Assembly: GCA_902729315.2 (NCBI GenBank)
Contig: LR746274.1
Location: 7,685,037-7,749,036, forward strand
Origin: Spirodela intermedia
Taxonomy: Eukaryota > Streptophyta > Magnoliopsida > Alismatales > Araceae
Length of the DNA stretch: 64,000 bases
Direction: 5' to 3'
The position numbers were made by a program, and so were the translations under genes. Below the pieces are notes generated by a model. The model had not been told where the DNA came from, ran no database searches, and was given only the letters and a program-made list of their open reading frames with translations. Shown here in pieces: positions 62,063-64,000 of this stretch. Every line of letters starts with the position of its first letter. The first letter of the stretch is position 1.

Positions 62063-63195
62063 TATTGCATTTTCTACAATACTTTAAGATATTTTATGAA
62101 ATATTTTAAAGGTATCAATATCATAAAACTATCTACTAACATTAGTGTTAAGTAATGCATTCTGAAAAATAAATTCATCAATGTCATACGAAATTAAAGG
62201 GGCACAACTATTTCTCAATTAATATGGTAATTGATTCAATAATAAAGTACTAGCATGCATAGATAATTTTTCTACTCTGAGTGCCTTTTTTGGTGTATAC
62301 ATTTCTTTCAAAACTCTAGGATATTCACAAATATGTTCAATAGTAGTGAGTAAAGAAATATTAATTTGCACATCTTGTAAAATTTTCTTTATTGCTTCAT
62401 TGTGTTCTTTTTTCTTTCTTTGTCTGAGTTTGAAAGCTTTAAGAAATGGAATGATTGTCTTTTCTTTCGAAATTTCCTTTGTAGAATTTATAAAATCCTC
62501 TTGTAGTCGTATTTGATTTTATTTTGGGTGTCCACGTTTTTCTTTTCTTTTATTGTTTGGGGATAATGATCAAGTAAAATCTTCCCACTCCTTAATGCAT
62601 TCACTGTTCTAACATTTTTATTTCATGAGTTTTTTTCTAAATTCATACCATTAGACTCCCCTTGTTGAAATCTTATTGTTGGATGGTTCTCTAGATTTTC
62701 TAAATGCTGACTAGATAGTTGCCTACCTTCTCTCTTATTTTCAAGAGCTGTTATAATTTATTTTTGCTGTAATATCATTTGATTCATAATTTGCTGTATC
62801 ATTTGGCTCGTTTGCAGCATCATTCTCATAGCATCAGGTTGGGTTTAAGAGGGCTGATTTTCTAAAATCTATTTTTCTATTTTGAACGAAATTCAGAGTT
62901 TGAATTGAGTCTAAGTGCTTCTGAATTTTGAATATTATTTGGGTCTTTCTATGAAAAGTTATTCCTCTAATTAGGATTATAAGAATTAAAAAAGGCTCCT
63001 TATTTTTATTAAAACTATGAGCTACATGCACTTGTTCCTACATAGGGTGAAATGATTAATCTAAATTATAGCATTTAAATTCAAAATAATTATTTTCACC
63101 ATACATAGGATAAGTACTATTTGAATTAAATTAAGGGTTAAGAGACTTTCTAATATTGTCAATAATTAAATCAAATTTTTTAATCTTTGATTAAT

Positions 63196-63960
63196 TTAAT
63201 TAAACTCATTTATTAAATTAAAATTATTTTGATGATGCAATTCATAAATTTCTCTCTTCTTATCCTTGTCATATAACTCAAAAGAGGCCTGATTTTTAGA
63301 ATTTCTGCTTAAATTCTCATAAAGGTTGGAAATCTCATCAGGAGGTTTTTCCATAAAAGCTCTTCCACATATAGAACTAATTATATTTCTATGTTGTACT
63401 AATAATCCATCATAAAAATTCTGTTGAACTGTCACTTGGGTATAACATGATGATGACACTTTCTAAGTAAATTTTTGAATTTTTCCATATCTCATGCAAA
63501 GTTTCTCCTAAACTTTGAGAAAAACTTTATATATGTTTTCTCATATTTTGAGTTTTTCCTAAGAGATAAATTTTTTGAAGAAAAGCCTATTCTATGTCTT
63601 TTCAGTTTGTTAATTCTCTATTTAATTTGGATAACCAATAACTAGCTTTGTCCTTAAGTGTATGAGAAAATAATTTTATCTTAATAATTTCTAGTGTAAC
63701 TTGAGGGAGATTAACTAAATCACAGACCATATGAATTTTTTCTAAATGTTGATGTGGTTCTTTTATAGCCAATCTATGAAAATTAAGGAGTATTTGAAAA
63801 TTCCTAGATTTATTTCGAATTTAACAATGGGTGCTAATGGGACTCTAATATTAGATGCTCTTTGAAATGATATAGAGATATAATAATTTTTCATGGCCAT
63901 AGGATTATTCTCAATTTGACCTCTACCTCTTTTAGAATCCATCAAAATTAATATTTCTTT
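63196..63960 (-). pseudogene. Gag remains (Athila-like)
   Basis: The minus strand contains SHTLKDKASYWLSKLNRE near 63600-63670 and QQNFYDGLLVQHRNIISS followed by FMEKPPDEISNLYE at 63196-63459. These are two conserved blocks of Athila gag. The frames are broken between them. Confidence 0.85.
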
Positions 63961-64000
63961 CAGATTTTTAGCTTTGAATATAATAATAAAAGGATTTTCT

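Larger units (their letters stand above)
58198..64000 (-). mobile_element. Athila-like Ty3/Gypsy retrotransposon, internal region (5' part beyond the window)
   Basis: On the minus strand, from right to left, there are gag, protease, RT, RNase H and integrase C-terminal remains, then a polypurine tract and the 3' LTR. Protein blocks match the Athila lineage of plant Ty3/Gypsy elements. Many stops and a missing integrase core show it is dead. A second PPT-like stretch (AAGTTGGGGGG) occurs at about 59450-59462. The 5' LTR is not in view. Confidence 0.88.

Overview
The window is nuclear DNA of a flowering plant. The evidence is many GT-AG introns, plant-specific gene families (plastid-targeted GAPDH, PLATZ, B4 Raf-like kinase, defensin) and plant LTR retrotransposons. 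GC-rich third codon positions in several genes hint at a monocot, but the sequence alone does not settle this. Gene models were built by eye from conserved protein blocks plus splice signals. No transcript data were available.

Layout. (1) 0-5.6 kb: a complete 14-exon plastidial GAPDH gene (GAPCp type, +), followed closely by a two-exon plant defensin gene (+). (2) 5.7-14.6 kb: accessory DNA with no confident gene. It holds a degenerate AT-rich tandem array, very dense CT/GA microsatellites, a GC-rich repeat carrying MYB-like sites and a striking cluster of seven CACGTG boxes. (3) 15.0-17.3 kb: a four-exon PLATZ zinc-binding transcription factor gene (-) with its TATA box. (4) 18.6-22.2 kb: AT-rich, gene-free DNA. 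(5) 22.2-35.1 kb: a B4-group Raf-like protein kinase gene (+) with an N-terminal PB1 domain and eight coding exons. A solo LTR with a perfect target-site duplication lies in its second intron. (6) 36.1-41.5 kb: an NF-YC gene (+) with an intronless CDS and a 4.3 kb intron in its 5' leader. (7) 42.3-47.1 kb: a degraded Ty3/Gypsy element (-) interrupted by an LTR of an Athila-like family. (8) 47.1-52.0 kb: mostly unrecognised DNA. (9) 52.1-52.5 kb: a small secreted cysteine-rich protein gene resembling MiAMP1-type antimicrobial proteins and broken by a single in-frame TAA. (10) 52.9-55.3 kb: a second copy of about 2 kb of the NF-YC leader intron. It is cut by a Copia element, which is in turn cut by an Athila-like Ty3/Gypsy element (-) running off the right edge.

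Themes. Two small secreted defence-type proteins lie in the window, one intact and one interrupted. Microsatellites sit inside many introns. Two of these introns (GAPCp intron 12, kinase intron 7) have lengths divisible by three and no in-frame stop, so retention would insert low-complexity peptide into the enzymes. The right third records a datable order: duplication of intron DNA, then Copia, then Athila insertion. No wholly new multi-gene system is evident. The best leads are the CACGTG cluster without an assigned gene, the interrupted MiAMP1-like gene and the intron-derived duplication carrying an extra exon-like antisense segment.
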